This document shows, in pieces, positions 33,626 to 45,986 of a stretch of 64,000 nt of DNA. The position numbers and the translations under genes were made by a program. The notes below the pieces were generated by a model. The model ran no database searches. It saw only the letters and a program-made list of their open reading frames with translations, and had not been told where the DNA came from. Location of the stretch: the NCBI GenBank assembly GCA_037893225.1, contig JAZGUH010000928.1:558001-622000 (forward strand). The letters are read 5' to 3'. This stretch comes from Hippasteria phrygiana (taxonomy: Eukaryota > Echinodermata > Asteroidea > Valvatida > Goniasteridae). Positions within the stretch are counted from its first letter, which is position 1. The number at the start of each line of letters is the position of its first letter.

Positions 33626-35683
33626 TATTTCAGAAATGTGTCATTCTGACTCTTGAGAGTAACTCAAGGGTATGAACACTGATCAAAAGGAACAACTATT
33701 CATGCAATGTTGAGCTCTTACAGGGAAAATATCATTCTAGTCCCATTACCTGGGTTAAGTGTGAATTAAAATATTTCTGAGTTTGATATATTTCTGGCAA
33801 CACTTATCTCACGCTGGCCTACACTTATCTCGCGCGAGATTCGTATATGGCGCACCTTATTTATATGTCGGGGTGTAGCAGATTAGTGGCGGATATTTGA
33901 ATTTGGAAAATTTATTTGTGTGGTGTCTATTATTTGGAATCGGTATTTTTATCTGTTATTTTAATCATTTTTTTTTCGCATTTATTTTAATTTACGTATT
34001 TACATGTGTGGCGTTCAGTTGAATGCTACTTGTCTTTATATTTGAATTCTTATTTGTGGCATTTATATTAACTGGTGATTTGCATATATATTTGTGGCGC
34101 TTAATTTTGAATTTCTACTGATTTAATTTCGAATTTGTATTTATATATGAAGATGTCTTTTTTGCCCCAATGGCCGCCCATAGGGGAAAAAGTGCTTGAC
34201 CTTTGCAATCAACAAAAACAAATAATAACCAGCAACCCTGGATCTGTGTTTGTCAAGCCCATTGATAGGTATAAAAACATGGCCGGCCTCTTCAATTGTG
34301 CACCTTGGCCATTGTGGCGATGTGGTTATTACCCCCACTTGTCAAACAGGACAGATTAAATAGCACTTTTCATAAATGGCTTTATGAATTCTCCACGTCT
34401 GGGCCCCTGGGAGGTTTAAACCGCACTATGTGCCTCCAGCCCTTGGTCAAATAAAAACGAAGGAAAAATTGGGGTATGATTACAATAAGGATGTTTGGTT
34501 ATTCTGTGACAACAGTTAATTGACCATGACTAATGTTTAGTCAAATAGTACAATGGAATATCCAGTATTAGAATAGACTTGGTTGGGTTCATTTATATAA
34601 TAGCGGTAATAAGACAAAAAAAACAACTTGTGTTGCCCTTAAATGGGAAAAATCGGGACGGAGGGTCAGTTGGTAGATTTTAATTTTGTTTTACCATCCA
34701 CGAAAAGATCAAAACAATTGTATTTTCCTATTGAATAGCAGGGAGTACTTAGCGTAGGAGTACTCTTTCTTATGCCAATAAGGAAGAGTACGATTGAGTA
34801 GACCAGTGAAGCTACAAGGCATGCAGTGGCCATTGACGGTTTTCACAACAGCCCACACGGACGTCCTTCCTTTTCTTCAAGGATGAGGAGTTTCCAGGGA
34901 CACTATAGCTACCGAGTGGTAACCATAGTCGGATATATTACGCATAAGGTGACAAAGATTTCATACTTGAAGTCCCAAGGCAGTGAGGTATGGTTAAAAA
35001 TTACACTAATGTGTTCATACACCAATGTTCACAGTCACGGACTCCGTAGGCTACTCGTCGAAGAACCGTGCTCCCCGTTTCCATTATATTGTGTATTTAT
35101 AATGTTCTTTTATTACAGCTGGGGACGGCAGGCGCAATAGGAAATAATTTATTTCCGTTTGAGCTTTCGAATTAGGAACTAATACTACAGAAGTTGGGAG
35201 GCAAAACGTAAGCTTATTTAAAAGTGAGATGGCAAAATGCACGATTGTGCCGTCGTACAATGTACATGTAGCTCAGAGATGAAACTGGCATATGGAGAAA
35301 AATAAATCGGAAAATTGGTCGGACAAAAATACATGTCCGAAATCTGGGTCACGCTGCAGTTACACATGTACAATACACTTCATGCCCAATTTCCAGACAC
35401 TGCCTCCTGTAAATGTTATGATAAGAAAACATTTTGTTTTAACAAAATTAAAAAGTGATTCGTCAAACAATCCACAAGGGAAAAATTAAAAAGTCTGATT
35501 TACAGTTAGAGTCACCGACTCAAAAAAAAAGTTCACTTCTTGCTTGAGAAAGTCAAGAAAAAAGTCTGACAGAAAAGGGCACCATTCGTGACACCATTCA
35601 ATTATGTCCATGATTCAAGTTCAACAAAACTCCACTTACATGTACATGTACGTACGTGGGAAAATTCTCATCTTTTTCTCAAG
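33626..35683. other. Unassigned; AT-rich 33890-34150
   Basis: 33890-34150 has irregular repeats of ATTTGTGGCGTT-like words in AT-rich DNA. The frame at 34135-34359 shows no recognised domain. A SINE tail end (CGTCAAACAATCCACAAGGG) is at 35461. Confidence 0.35.
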
Positions 35684-35736
35684 TTCCAACAACTGTCAGT
35701 GAAATGTATCACAATGCTCTCTTCGCCATCCTCAAG
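35684..35736 (+). CDS. Candidate host exon b
   Basis: It follows a pyrimidine-rich acceptor (CATCTTTTTCTCAAG) and ends CTCAAG|GTAATC. It is 53 bp. Read from phase 0 it gives FQQLSVKCITMLSSPSS and leaves two bases, which fits the phase of candidate c. Confidence 0.25.
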
Positions 35737-36933
35737 GTAATCATTGTGATTTTTAAAGCATTGCATTTTATACAACTAAATCTGAAACCTCCGAAAATCA
35801 CACATGTTGGATTTTATCCATCGGATTGTTCATGTCCCTACCCGTACCCAGCCGGCCGGCCTGCAATATGCAACGGTACTACCGTACAGCGGGCAGGGCG
35901 GTGTAGTTTGTACGGTGGCACTGGTACCGTTGCATCTGCCAAGTGCACGCACACGCAGTACGCACGCACCACACACACAGTCATACTTCCCCAATACGTC
36001 CGAGGACAATGCTTTGTGTTTCCTATTGTTCCTTTAATATAACCAACCCCCATAGACTAAGCACGTATCCTTACGTTCGAGGACCGATTTCAACAAAAGA
36101 CTCTACGTTCAAGGACTGAAAGGTTTCATTGTGTTCCCTTCCTTCTCTTGTCCTCGGAGATATATACAGTGCACGTACACTGACGCATGCGCGGTAATTT
36201 TTGCATGTCACAGGTCAATGACCTTTTATCCAGCCGGAAAAGGCTCCGATCAGTGTAGACCTCGGTGTATCTACCGTAGAAACACTCCATTTACGACTGG
36301 TGAAAGAGATTAAAACTACGCTTGCGATAATTTGTACGTGCCGTTTTTATCGACTTTTTCATCAAGTTTTCTTCTTAATTATAATTCAAATAAAATTGCA
36401 CATTGTGGAAAAATCGTTAAAAATCTAATTTTGTGGGACAAATTGTACAAAAATCGGAAATTTCATTGGAAAAATCAAAAAGTCGGTTTTCCGATTAAAA
36501 TCGGAAAGTTTCATCTCTGTGTAGCTGTATAAAGACAATGATTTTAAATTTTGGGGGGGTCTAATACAAAATTTCCCAAAAGTAACAATCAGAAAGTGGA
36601 CAAAGCTTGTTTATTTTTAAAGTAATGACAAAAAAGAAGCACGCATCCTCTAAAAAGTAAGTACATGACATGTAGATGAATAATGATTGATCAACCAGCT
36701 GACCAGTACACCACATTGTACATCTCAGTCAACACTGCTTCCATAATTCTCCCCCCCTTCAAGGTCTCCAGTCTCTGTACACATTATTAGGTAAAGGGTA
36801 CTGGGATACAACTTAACCTGTAGATAAACTTCCAACCTTCACAATTTCCCATGAGAACATCAGTGCACTAAATCTTTTAATAAAAAGACACAAAAATAAC
36901 ACACAAATATAAGGACCATCCATTATACATGTA
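35737..36933. other. Unassigned
   Basis: A GC-rich inverted pair around ATGCAACGGTAC/GTACCGTTGCAT (about 35867-35935) is the only structure noted. Confidence 0.35.
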
Positions 36934-37257
36934 GGTACAATTGCAGTACAATGCAATTGAAAGTTAACACACATTCCCATTTTACATTTCTCACACACCT
37001 TTTCCCACCTGTGAATTCAATTTCAAGTGTAAAAAAATGTTCCCACTTGTGTGAAAAGGCGTGAAAATGTTTTCCCACTTTTGTGAAAAAGGCCGCGTGA
37101 AAATGTTTTCCCACTTTAAGGCGTGAAAATGTTTTCCCACTTTGGGAAATTTTTCTTCCATTTTGTGAAATAAAAATGAATTCCCTGGGAAGAGAAAAAG
37201 TGTGAAGAGAAATTCCCATTTGGCGGTTATAAACTTTCAATTGCAATGTACTGTACA
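36934..37257. mobile_element. MITE with internal TTTTCCCACTTT repeats
   Basis: GCAGTACAATGCAATTGAAA and its near-complement (TTTCAATTGCAATGTACTGT) form the ends. GCGTGAAAATGTTTTCCCAC occurs three times inside. Non-coding, unassigned superfamily. Confidence 0.55.
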
Positions 37258-37354
37258 TAGTGAAAATTTGCCTCGGTTTAAATGGAAAAATTCTCTTGCA
37301 GAATCTGTTCAGTGGAAGGGCACAACTTAATCCATCCCCAGGTAAGAATTTCAA

Positions 37355-37422
37355 GTGTGAATCGGGGCTTATTTTCACCCCTGTGTCGCCCCGGGGCTAC
37401 CCCCGAGATTTGGTCTAGTGTG
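37355..37422. mobile_element. Solo end of family D
   Basis: It reads ..GTCGCCCCGGGGCTACCCCC then GAGATTTGGTCTAGTGTGA, matching the inverted family D terminus at 10994. The rest of the element is absent. Confidence 0.6.
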
Positions 37423-38124
37423 ATGTAGTTCAGCTCCTGAAAAAAAGTGTTAGAAAACTAGAATAATTCAATTGTAAGAGGGAATATTTTAAAAGGACCA
37501 TTTCTGTGGGAAAAAAAAGAAAATTGGCTACATATTGCACTACATATCACACTGTTTTTCTGTATATCAAAACCGTTTTCCCCCCGATATTCTGTGGGTG
37601 TACGAGTGAAATACGGTAGTGTTGCACATGCAAATAAAACCGTTCATTTTTCACACAAAAATAAATCACCGTTTTTACTCGCACTTTAATAAAAACAATG
37701 ACATTTGTGTATGATAAAATTTAGTGCAGAGTTTGCTTCTGGATATTGCCGAACATCGGTTGAACCTTACAAATTTTGCTGATCCGATGTTTTGCCGATA
37801 TTGTCGAACATCGGCCTGATCCAATCATCGGTTGAACCTTAATTATTCATGTACATCAGCAGCTGTACTGTGTCATGTCAAATATCATGTCCCCCTAATA
37901 CCCATACAGAGGCAATAATTCTACATGAAAAACACAATTGCATTCTACTCAGAAAAAGAAGAAAAAAAAAACTAATAATTTTCCCTGCGAATAGTGTTTG
38001 ACAGGTTCGGGCCTAAGCTTGAAGGAAAATGTGACCTAGACAGAACCAGGTGCTATTTATACAAATCCCCAAATATTATCATCAGAACACTTCAGGAATA
38101 AAAACGAATATCGATGTCCTGCAG

Positions 38125-38302
38125 AGACTGCAAACATGACACTTTTCAAGAGAGTGCAGAAGTACAATATTCAAGGCTGGAGGATGGCCAGTATATTGGG
38201 TTAAAAGTCAAATCTCCAGGGCACTTCATGGAAGAAGTCCCTGCCAGACCATTCCATGCTGATGAAGTGCAGGAGACAGGATTGCTACTTGCTTCAGGCA
38301 AG
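38125..38302 (+). CDS. Candidate host exon c
   Basis: The best exon candidate by length (178 bp). It lies between CGATGTCCTGCAG and GGCAAG|GTTGGT. The single open frame includes QESAEVQYSRLEDGQYIGLK and PGHFMEEVPARPF, with protein-like composition and no simple repeat. It begins after two codon bases and ends in phase 0. The product is not recognised. Confidence 0.35.
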
Positions 38303-39145
38303 GTTGGTTAGGCAGATTATATTCACAGTTTCTATATCAGGCTCTGATCCAGTGGAATATCTAAAATAACTTGGGTTTGAGGTCACAAAAGTCTACAAGA
38401 TACCAACTATTTTTTGCTGCAGGGAGGTCTCTGATATGCTAAGATTTGGGTGAAGATCTTGCAAGGGTCCAAATGTTATTTTACATTCATAACACTTGCT
38501 AAATTGCACATAAACAATGACCTTGGTCAGCAATAGCAGACTTGTATTCAAGTCCTCAAGGCGCAAGTCTAAGTATGAGTCCATGTCAAGTCCGAGTCCA
38601 AACGTCAACTCACACAGGTTGAGTCCAAGTCCGAGCATGGAGCTGGTCCAAGTCACAAGTTATTTATAAAAACAAGTTCTCTAAATTTTCTAAAAGATGC
38701 TTTTTCTGGTTTTCATGACTGCCTTTATATGTAATTCCGACCTACAACTTCTAGGACGAAATGCAAGGTATATTGATTTTTATCAAATTACATGTACATT
38801 GTATACACATGTAAGTACACATACATGTACATGTACTTCAGATACATGTAAGTAATACCAAATAAAAATACAAGACACCAGCTGATTTGAGAAATTTGAG
38901 CTGGTTTTAAAAATTACCGTTGATATTTGGCACTTTGTTGTTGAATCTGAATCGTAAATGAGTATGTACACATATGTATGTGTATCTGAAAACAAATCTG
39001 ACAAGGGCTGGAAGGCAAGGAATGTACATGTAGCCAATCTGTCAGTCACGTAGTATAAATAGGATTCATTTCAAGGTCAGTTAGCCTCTCTTAAATGGAC
39101 AGAATCTTCTCCAACAAAGTTTTGCTACCCAAATAGTTCACCTTA

Positions 39146-39838
39146 AGCCCTGTCCGCACTGGACTTATTTTGGTTAAACTTACCGAGGCGATGGGAACTT
39201 TTCCCATTTTAAGTCCAGTGCGGAGAGCCTAGGACGTTTTCCTCTCAGTTACTTTTCCTGAGTCCAGCAGTTACTTCTACCGGCCAACTGCTGCCCAGGA
39301 AAACTGACCAGGTAACTTTTCCCGAGACGATAAGTCCAGTGCGGATAGTGTGAGTCGGTAAAAGCGGCTCAGGAAAGCGTACATCCGGCCCGAGCGCAAG
39401 GTCATGCTCCACAGGGAAACCACGCATGCGCTTTACATTGTTTCACCGCGGTGCGGTGCACGTGGCAAGTTTCCAAATTCTAGTGCGTTGTTCCTCTTTT
39501 GGTCACAATCATGGTAGATTTTATTATTGATAAAAAAGTCGGAAGTTTGATTGGTGCTAAAGACGTAGGCCTGCATGTACACATCAGCCGGAAAAATGAA
39601 AAGGCAGGCGTGATTTGGGCCGGGGATTTGGGTCAATCGCTTCAATGTAGAAAAGTCACGCAAATTAAGCGCCCTCATGAGTCGTTATATTGACAGCTCG
39701 GTTACTTCTCCCACGGTCTCGGTAAAATTTTCCCGTGTCAAAAGTCCAAGTGCGGACAGTGGTCACATTTGACAATTTTTCATTTTACCACCGTCTCAGT
39801 AAAACCTTACCAAAAAAAAGTCCAGTGCGGACACGGCT
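39146..39838. mobile_element. PIF/Harbinger-like element, family B copy 2
   Basis: AGCC..GGCT ends with perfect TTA duplications (39143-39145, 39839-39841). It is about 90% like copy 1 by eye and keeps the ORF beginning MVDFIIDKKVGSLIGAKD. Confidence 0.8.
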
Positions 39839-40358
39839 TTACAAGCTAAACTATGAGGCTATGTAACAAATGGAAAAGAAGTGTATGCAACAAATGGAAA
39901 AGGAGTGTAACATTTCACACGCACCCAACCAGGGGGCAATCTTGTTGAGTGATTTTAAAATAATAGACAAGTCCAAAGGTAAAAGCCAAATAAATATTTC
40001 ACACCAGAGAACCAGTAGAATTATGGAGACCGGCCACCCTACCCTTGTCACATGGAACCTGCGGGAATGCCAGTATTTCTTCAAAGTAAAAGTTAAGGGA
40101 TCTACAATGTACCTACCTCGCCCCAACATCCCTGCCCACTGTTTACATTATGACACCCATCAATTTGATTTTGTGTTATTTCTATGTTATAGGTTATTTC
40201 TATAGGTTATAGATTGTCGATAAACTCAACCATCAGCTTGAATGGAGTTGGAAACCAATGCAAGGGAGGATGGGGGATAGCATCCTGGGTCCAATTTTAT
40301 GAAGCTAAGAAGAAAAAATTGCTAAGGAAGTATAAGTGCTAAGGAAAAGTTAGCTAAG

Positions 40359-40893
40359 AACCAGTCACCAGAAACAGAGAACCAGAGAACCAGTCACCAG
40401 AAACAGAGAACCAGAGAACCAGTTACCAGAAACAGAGAACCAGTCACCAGAAACAGAGAACTAGAGAACCAGTCACCAGAAACAGAAACAGCAACAGCAA
40501 CAGAGAACCAGTCACCAGCAACATAGAACCAGTCACCAGCAACATAGAACCAGTCACCAGCAACAGAGAACCAGTCACCAGCAACAGAGAACCAGTCACC
40601 AGCAACAGAGAACCAGTCACAAGCAACAGAGAACCAGTCACCAGCAACAGAAAACCAGTCACCAGCAACAGAGAACCAGTCACCAGCAACAGAGAATCAG
40701 ACACCAGCAACAGAGAACCAGTCACCAGCAACAGAGAACAAGTCACTAGTAATAGAGAACCAATCACTTGCAACAGAGAACCAGTCACCAGCAACAGAGA
40801 ATCAGACACCAGCAACAGAGAACCAGTCACCAGCAACAGAGAACAAGTCACTAGTAATAGAGAACCAATCACTTGCAATAGAGAACCAGTCAG
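40359..40893. repeat. 21-bp minisatellite with higher-order structure
   Basis: The unit is AGAACCAGTCACCAGCAACA plus G. The 5' part (40359-40480) alternates 21- and 29-bp units using AGAAACAG. In the 3' part a five-unit, 105-bp block repeats: AGAATCAGACACC starts at 40693 and again at 40798. Since 21 is a multiple of three, a minus-strand frame of 189 codons (SLLLVTG heptads) stays open, but nothing indicates that it is expressed. Confidence 0.9.
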
Positions 40894-42403
40894 TAGCTGA
40901 GACTTAGTTTGCTGGTAACCTGTATCTGCAAAGCAAATGGTTTTTGGTAAAAAAGTACCACTTGACAGGCAAGAAATTCCAATCTTTACAAGACTTTGTA
41001 CGGTGTTTTTCAATTTTCAATGGCATAAGTGTGAAGTGAAAAATGCGGAAATCAACTGATCCGAGGAAAAGTTGCATGCCTGGAAAGGTGAAGCAGGAGA
41101 TTTGTGAGATCCCGTTCATCACCTCACCCCCACAATTGACCCCACGATTGACGAGGGTCTAGAGGTCATACTTAAAATAATACTTTTTTCCCATCAAAAG
41201 AAAAGAAAATAGACAAACAGAATGGGCTTCTACTCAAGGGCAATTCCACCTGACAGCAATAGGGACAAAAACTAAAACAATTCAAACACTTTGACATTTT
41301 TTTTAAAGGTTAGATTGCATTTTGCATTGTGGATAACAAATCTCTTTGTTTTACTAAATTAGCTCTCAATGTTTTGTAAAATAATATTTTTGAACATAAA
41401 AGGACTTTTTGGGTGATTTCTCCAATGTTAGTAACGTAACGTAACGTAAGTGACGTCACTTACATGTAGTTAAGATTTGATGCAAGTCTTGCCTAAATTG
41501 CCGATTAGTTTGAGTTAACGTTAATTTAAATGTTCAGATCTGACCCCTGTGCAATAAAACAAAACAGGTACTTTTAAAGTGAGTTCAACCGGTTTATAAT
41601 TAGAAGACGATTGGTGTTACCAATAAATACACCGTGTGCTTTTATACGCAACCCAAACCCGCCAGCTGTGATAAAAAATTACACAGCACTGGTGGGCAAT
41701 CAATATCTCATGGAAACAAAACGGGCTAGGAGCATGCACAGTAACATTAATATAACTTTAAAGAACAAAGCCTAGAAACGTGCTTGGGCTAATCTGAACT
41801 TCACAATACATGAAGCCAGGTTCTTCAAAAATGGTGCACAGCCTCCTTAAAACACTGAGCCCCCTCCTCTGAAGGCTGCCCGATGACATCAGGGGGAAGC
41901 TTATATTCCAGATCTTTACAGCGACTGTGTTGTTACTCTGCATGCTTTTGCTGGTTTATTAGTGATGGTCGAATTGCCCTCATGCTTGCATGCTGCACTT
42001 GTGTTAATCAGTGTTTCATCTTTAACTTTAATAGTTTACGAAGTGAAGCGCTTCATACATGTAAGGGTACTTGACAAAAATCTTTGCTGAAATTACCACC
42101 TTTGTGCAGAAAAAAAAATGCCATAGTAATTTGTATGTCACCAAGTGAATGAGTACAAAGTTCTCATCACCAGCTCATTCTTTTACTTCAAAGGCTTTCT
42201 TTGTTGGTCAATTAAACTTTCTGGTATGTACAGTGTACAAACAGTACAGCCTATAGGTATTTGGCATTAACTATTATAGGATTCAAAATCAAAAGTTCAA
42301 AATCAAGTACATGTAGATCTTATCACATATTGAGGTGAGTGAGTATAAAATGGCAAGTTTCATGTGTGCCTTTATCAATTACAATGTTAGACTTACCTTT
42401 CAG
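40894..42403. other. Unassigned
   Basis: No gene seen. AACGTAACGTAACGTAA (near 41430) is a short tandem. Confidence 0.35.
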
Positions 42404-42568
42404 CAGTTAATCCAAGATTCCTACTACTCGACACAACTTGACAGTAGTGACCTCCAAGTTAAAAACTTAAATACACCTTCCTCTGATCTGCTGGGCCTGC
42501 ACAACACAGGGAAAAAGACACATGGAACACTTGTAACAACAGTAAAATTCAGGGCCTCAGCTCAGAAT
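42404..42568 (+). CDS. Candidate host exon d
   Basis: The acceptor is GACTTACCTTTCAG. The frame is phase 0 to 0 to a weak donor (CAGAAT|GTAAAC) and reads QLIQDSYYSTQLDSSDLQVK, then SSDLLGLHNTGKKTHG. On the opposite strand the same site looks like a strong donor (AAAG|GTAAGT), so strand choice is uncertain. Confidence 0.25.
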
Positions 42569-42712
42569 GTAAACTTGCAAACATCTATCCATGTGGCATT
42601 CCCGAGAATGACTAGAGAGAAAAAAAATCCTCTGCAGCATGACTGATGTACCAGCTTGAGCGAGGATGTTTGGGTCACAGTTTGTTCGCGGGATGTGATC
42701 TAGTTGTCTGTG

Positions 42713-42735
42713 CATGGAGGTTTCCTACCTCCATG
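42713..42735. mobile_element. Micro-hairpin insertion 4 (23 bp)
   Basis: CATGGAGG and CCTCCATG surround TTTCCTA. The flanking heptamers are identical, GTCTGTG at 42706-42712 and 42736-42742. This is the shortest of the set and has a perfect duplication. Confidence 0.8.
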
Positions 42736-42742
42736 GTCTGTG

Positions 42743-43632
42743 CACACAGATGACTACATGTACATAAACCTTGGTGGGCCAATGTGGTGCCGTGTGTGTC
42801 AGGAGTCAGCAACCATGCTGCGGTGTGTACATGTTTAGTGGAGAGTGATATCTGCTATGTCATTATCCCACCAGCCAACCACAGAGAGTCTATTCCCATG
42901 GGCTGCAGAACAGGCTTCAAAGTATGTGTTGTTACTCTGCATGCTTTTGCTGGGTGCAGTTTTTGAATAGATCTGACTTCTGGTAGTATAGTCTGTATTA
43001 TGGATACAGGCATGATTTTTGCTTTACTGGACAGAAACCAAGTGGATGGTATAGCAAGATATGCAATGTATAATTTGGAGTGGAGAGAAGCTTTAGCTGG
43101 GCCAGTGGGAGATCAAGTTTAGAAAGGAGAAATTGGGAGGAATGAAAAAGCATTAGGAAAGCCGATCAAAATTAACTCTACATGTAGCTTTGAATTAAAT
43201 ATTCTTTTGGATTTTATGTGTGAAATTTCCATATTTATGAGTATAATCTTCAGTACCGGTACTTGAATTGTGAATAGAAATTAGGGATTTTTTCCTCTCA
43301 GGTTATTTTTCTTAATGTTTCATGTTGCTATTAGTAAACAATTTTAATGCACAAAAAAAACCTATTAGCTTAAATTGAGCGCCCAAAAATAAGACTTAAA
43401 GGAATGCTATCAAAAGTTATTCCATGAACAATTACTTACCTGGAATACTAAATTATACATTTTTACACCTTACCTCTCTTGCACTGGAATATGGTCGTCA
43501 CAAATTGTGACATGTACACATTCAACTTTCAAAAACTTTCACAAAAAATGAAGGCCAGTTCTACTACTGTTCATGTACATGGTGTACTGTTGATCCAATG
43601 TTGTGGGATCATGGGAGGTAAGGTATGTTCAG
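42743..43632. other. Unassigned; one exon-like interval
   Basis: A possible exon ends GGCTTCAAA|GTATGT at 42920, after CCCACCAG. All three frames are open, so it carries little weight. Confidence 0.3.
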
Positions 43633-43714
43633 TCTGGGGGGATCCACTTGAACCTGTCACCGGTCCCCCCAAGGAACATTCATCACAAAGTGCATCATGA
43701 CCCTAGGGCATCAG
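43633..43714 (+). CDS. Candidate host exon e
   Basis: It lies between GGTATGTTCAG and GGCATCAG|GTAAGG (a strong donor). The frame entered in phase 0 reads SGGIHLNLSPVPPRNIHHKV and leaves one base. The acceptor lacks a good pyrimidine tract. Confidence 0.2.
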
Positions 43715-44624
43715 GTAAGGTTCCTCCCACCTGTTGTTTATTAGCCCCTACTGTTTATTTTCATACCTGATATCTGCCCAGTCTGTTGTATTATAAAAAA
43801 AAGACCCTCTCACTCTCAGCAAAAAAAAACTTTCTCTTTTTGTAGAGACCCTGATTTTTTTTTTACACAAACTCAAGGGCTTTTGTACATGTTATTTTCA
43901 GCCTCTGGAGTACCAGAAAGTATCACAGTGAGTGTTACTTGCAATTGGTAGGTCAAGGGTTTGAATCCAGCCAATGACAAAATCCTTCACACAAGTCTTA
44001 AGGTTACCAGTGAAAATAACCTGCTATCCCAACAGGTTCAAATCCTTTTCACACACCACCTTGAGATCCTCGAAATTCAGGCTTGAGGTATGTCCTTTTC
44101 CACACCATAATGGACTTCAATTTGAAAAGTTACAGGTTTCTGGGTGTCGTGGGATGGCATTCCCGAAAGAAGGGATGAAGAGTATCCATACTCAGTAACA
44201 ATGGAGCCCCACACTGAACATTCATGCCAGTAAAATGTTATATACATGTACTTGTACATTAGCACCACCTGTTCACTTGCCGAGGTATAAATTGTATAAA
44301 TAGCATTACTTCATCACTGTAATCTGGGATAACAGCTAGCCACTCCCTCCAGTAACCCATAGAGCTAGGATCCATGAGCAACCTACGCAAATTCCCAAAC
44401 AAGGCCGGGGCCCACCACCAGATTGTTTCCAAGGAACATCTGCAGAGATGTTGCACACAGCACAGCCATGGTTCCAGGCCAGACTGAACATTTTGAAGGG
44501 GGCTAAAAAACCTAAGAACCTGGATGTTAAAAATGTAATTCCACTGACTAAAGAAATTGACAAATACACTGTTAAAACGCTGTTTACAAAGTTGTTTAAA
44601 CTTTTTAAACAACATGTGCCCTGC

Positions 44625-44833
44625 TTAACCCCTTGGGCACGGTATTTTACGGGAGACGTCGGGGTGTCGCGGTGGTTCTGGCAGCCAAATTGAACCGCTA
44701 CAATGTGTTTGTGCAGTCAAGCGTATCATAAACAAATATCCAACAATGGATTGAAACTGCACAAACAGCGGCCAGTGGCGTCATCCAGTCTGGTGACACT
44801 GTTTTTTTGTTTCATCCGTACGCAAGGGGTTAA
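44625..44833. mobile_element. piggyBac-type MITE, family A copy 2
   Basis: TTAA borders. The ends are CCCCTTGGGCACGG and CCGTACGCAAGGGG. Compared with copy 1 it has one internal unit instead of two. It is inserted in an inverted arm made of AACATGTGCCCTGC. Confidence 0.8.
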
Positions 44834-44867
44834 ACAGTCCACATGGTTGTTTAAGCAGGGCACTTAA

Positions 44868-45871
44868 AGGGTGGCTGCAATGGAATTTGTATTGTGTATA
44901 TCGATGAAATAAAGTTTTTGAAACAACTGTGTGTTGTTTGTATTTTTTATTTCACGTAAGCATTTGAAAATAATTTTTTTATTTCGCGTAAGCATTTGAA
45001 AATAATTTTTTTAAGGCGGGAGGGGGTCAGCCCCGCCCATCAAGTGGTAACGCCGATGTGACGCCATCCCGGGAACCCGGCTGGCTGTGGTGGATGGTCG
45101 GCCATACACCGAGCGTGCGTTGCATTGACATGCACGTGTGTTTTCGCTGTGTCGTAGAAAGCTTTCAGTGTTTTGCGAATGTTTTTCGTCGATAATACCG
45201 TGTCGTTGTGTTGCTGCTGGATTCAGCAACACCACTAAGGATGGTGTCAGTCTTCACCTCTTTCCAGTAGAACCGAAATACCGTCGTATTTGGACTCAGA
45301 GTGTAATTTAGCCTAGCAATCGTTTTCAAGTCTTTCACGCGTTCCGCATCGGGAGTCCGATTTGGAGTCTTCAGTAGTTTCGCTGTTACTCTCACCTTCT
45401 GGCTCATACATGTACGGATCAAAGAGCTCCAAGATCCTCCTCTTCCTCGCCCCAATAATGTTCCGAAGAAGTGTCTGAATCAACAAGTCTAAAATCGACA
45501 CTTGATTGTCAGATTCAGATCCAAAAGATTCTGTATGAAGATTCTAACGCGACGAGAAATGTTTCCCTGGTCCCTTCATCCAAAGCTATTTAATTGCGCG
45601 TGGCTGGTTCCCTCAACAACGGCATACATCCACACGTACACAAACGTACACTGATCAAACTACTCTTGCTGAGTTTCTGTGTTCCCGAGATGACGTCACG
45701 CAGTTAGGGGCGTAGAAACAATAGAGAAAGGGGGGCACTTTATTCCGGTAAAATTAAACACTCAAAATGAGCAGAAACACAGAAAACACATTTTAATCAC
45801 ATTTCTTATATTGTAAAAGAGTTATACAACACAAAATTAAATTGTTGGTACAATTTCATTGCAGCCACCCT
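44868..45871 (-). mobile_element. TTAA-flanked element, Kolobok-like, with damaged ORF
   Basis: The ends AGGGTGGCTGCAATGGAATT and AATTTCATTGCAGCCACCCT face inward and are flanked by TTAA (44864-44867, 45872-45875). TTAA with purine-first termini suits Kolobok better than piggyBac. Minus-strand frames between 45501 and 45011 are protein-like but shifted. One reads IIGARKRRILELFDPYMYEP, whose PYxxEP box recalls the start of P2X7-like domains found in some invertebrate transposon genes. That resemblance is tentative. Confidence 0.5.
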
Positions 45872-45906
45872 TTAAACAACCCGCGTTGTTTAACAAGGTT
45901 AAACAG

Positions 45907-45986
45907 CTTCAAAGTGAACAAAGAAACTGGCAGGAGCGGGATTCGAACCTGCGACCTCCGGGTTACCGTACCGGCGCTCTACCAAC
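45907..45986 (-). mobile_element. tRNA-SINE copy 5 (head truncated)
   Basis: On the minus strand it runs from GGTAGAGCGCCGGTACGG through an intact B-box to CTGCCAGTTTCTTTGTTCAC. The A-box half is missing. Confidence 0.75.

Noticed and set aside
40359..40893. CRISPR-like regularity of the 21-bp repeats
   Set aside because: Units are directly adjacent with no unique spacers, and the window is animal DNA.
40444..41013. A 189-codon minus-strand frame with SLLLVTG heptads
   Set aside because: It is explained by the 21-bp minisatellite having a length divisible by three.
43930..43980. A possible tRNA-like B-box (GGTTTGAATCC)
   Set aside because: No A-box, no acceptor pairing and no SINE tail could be matched.
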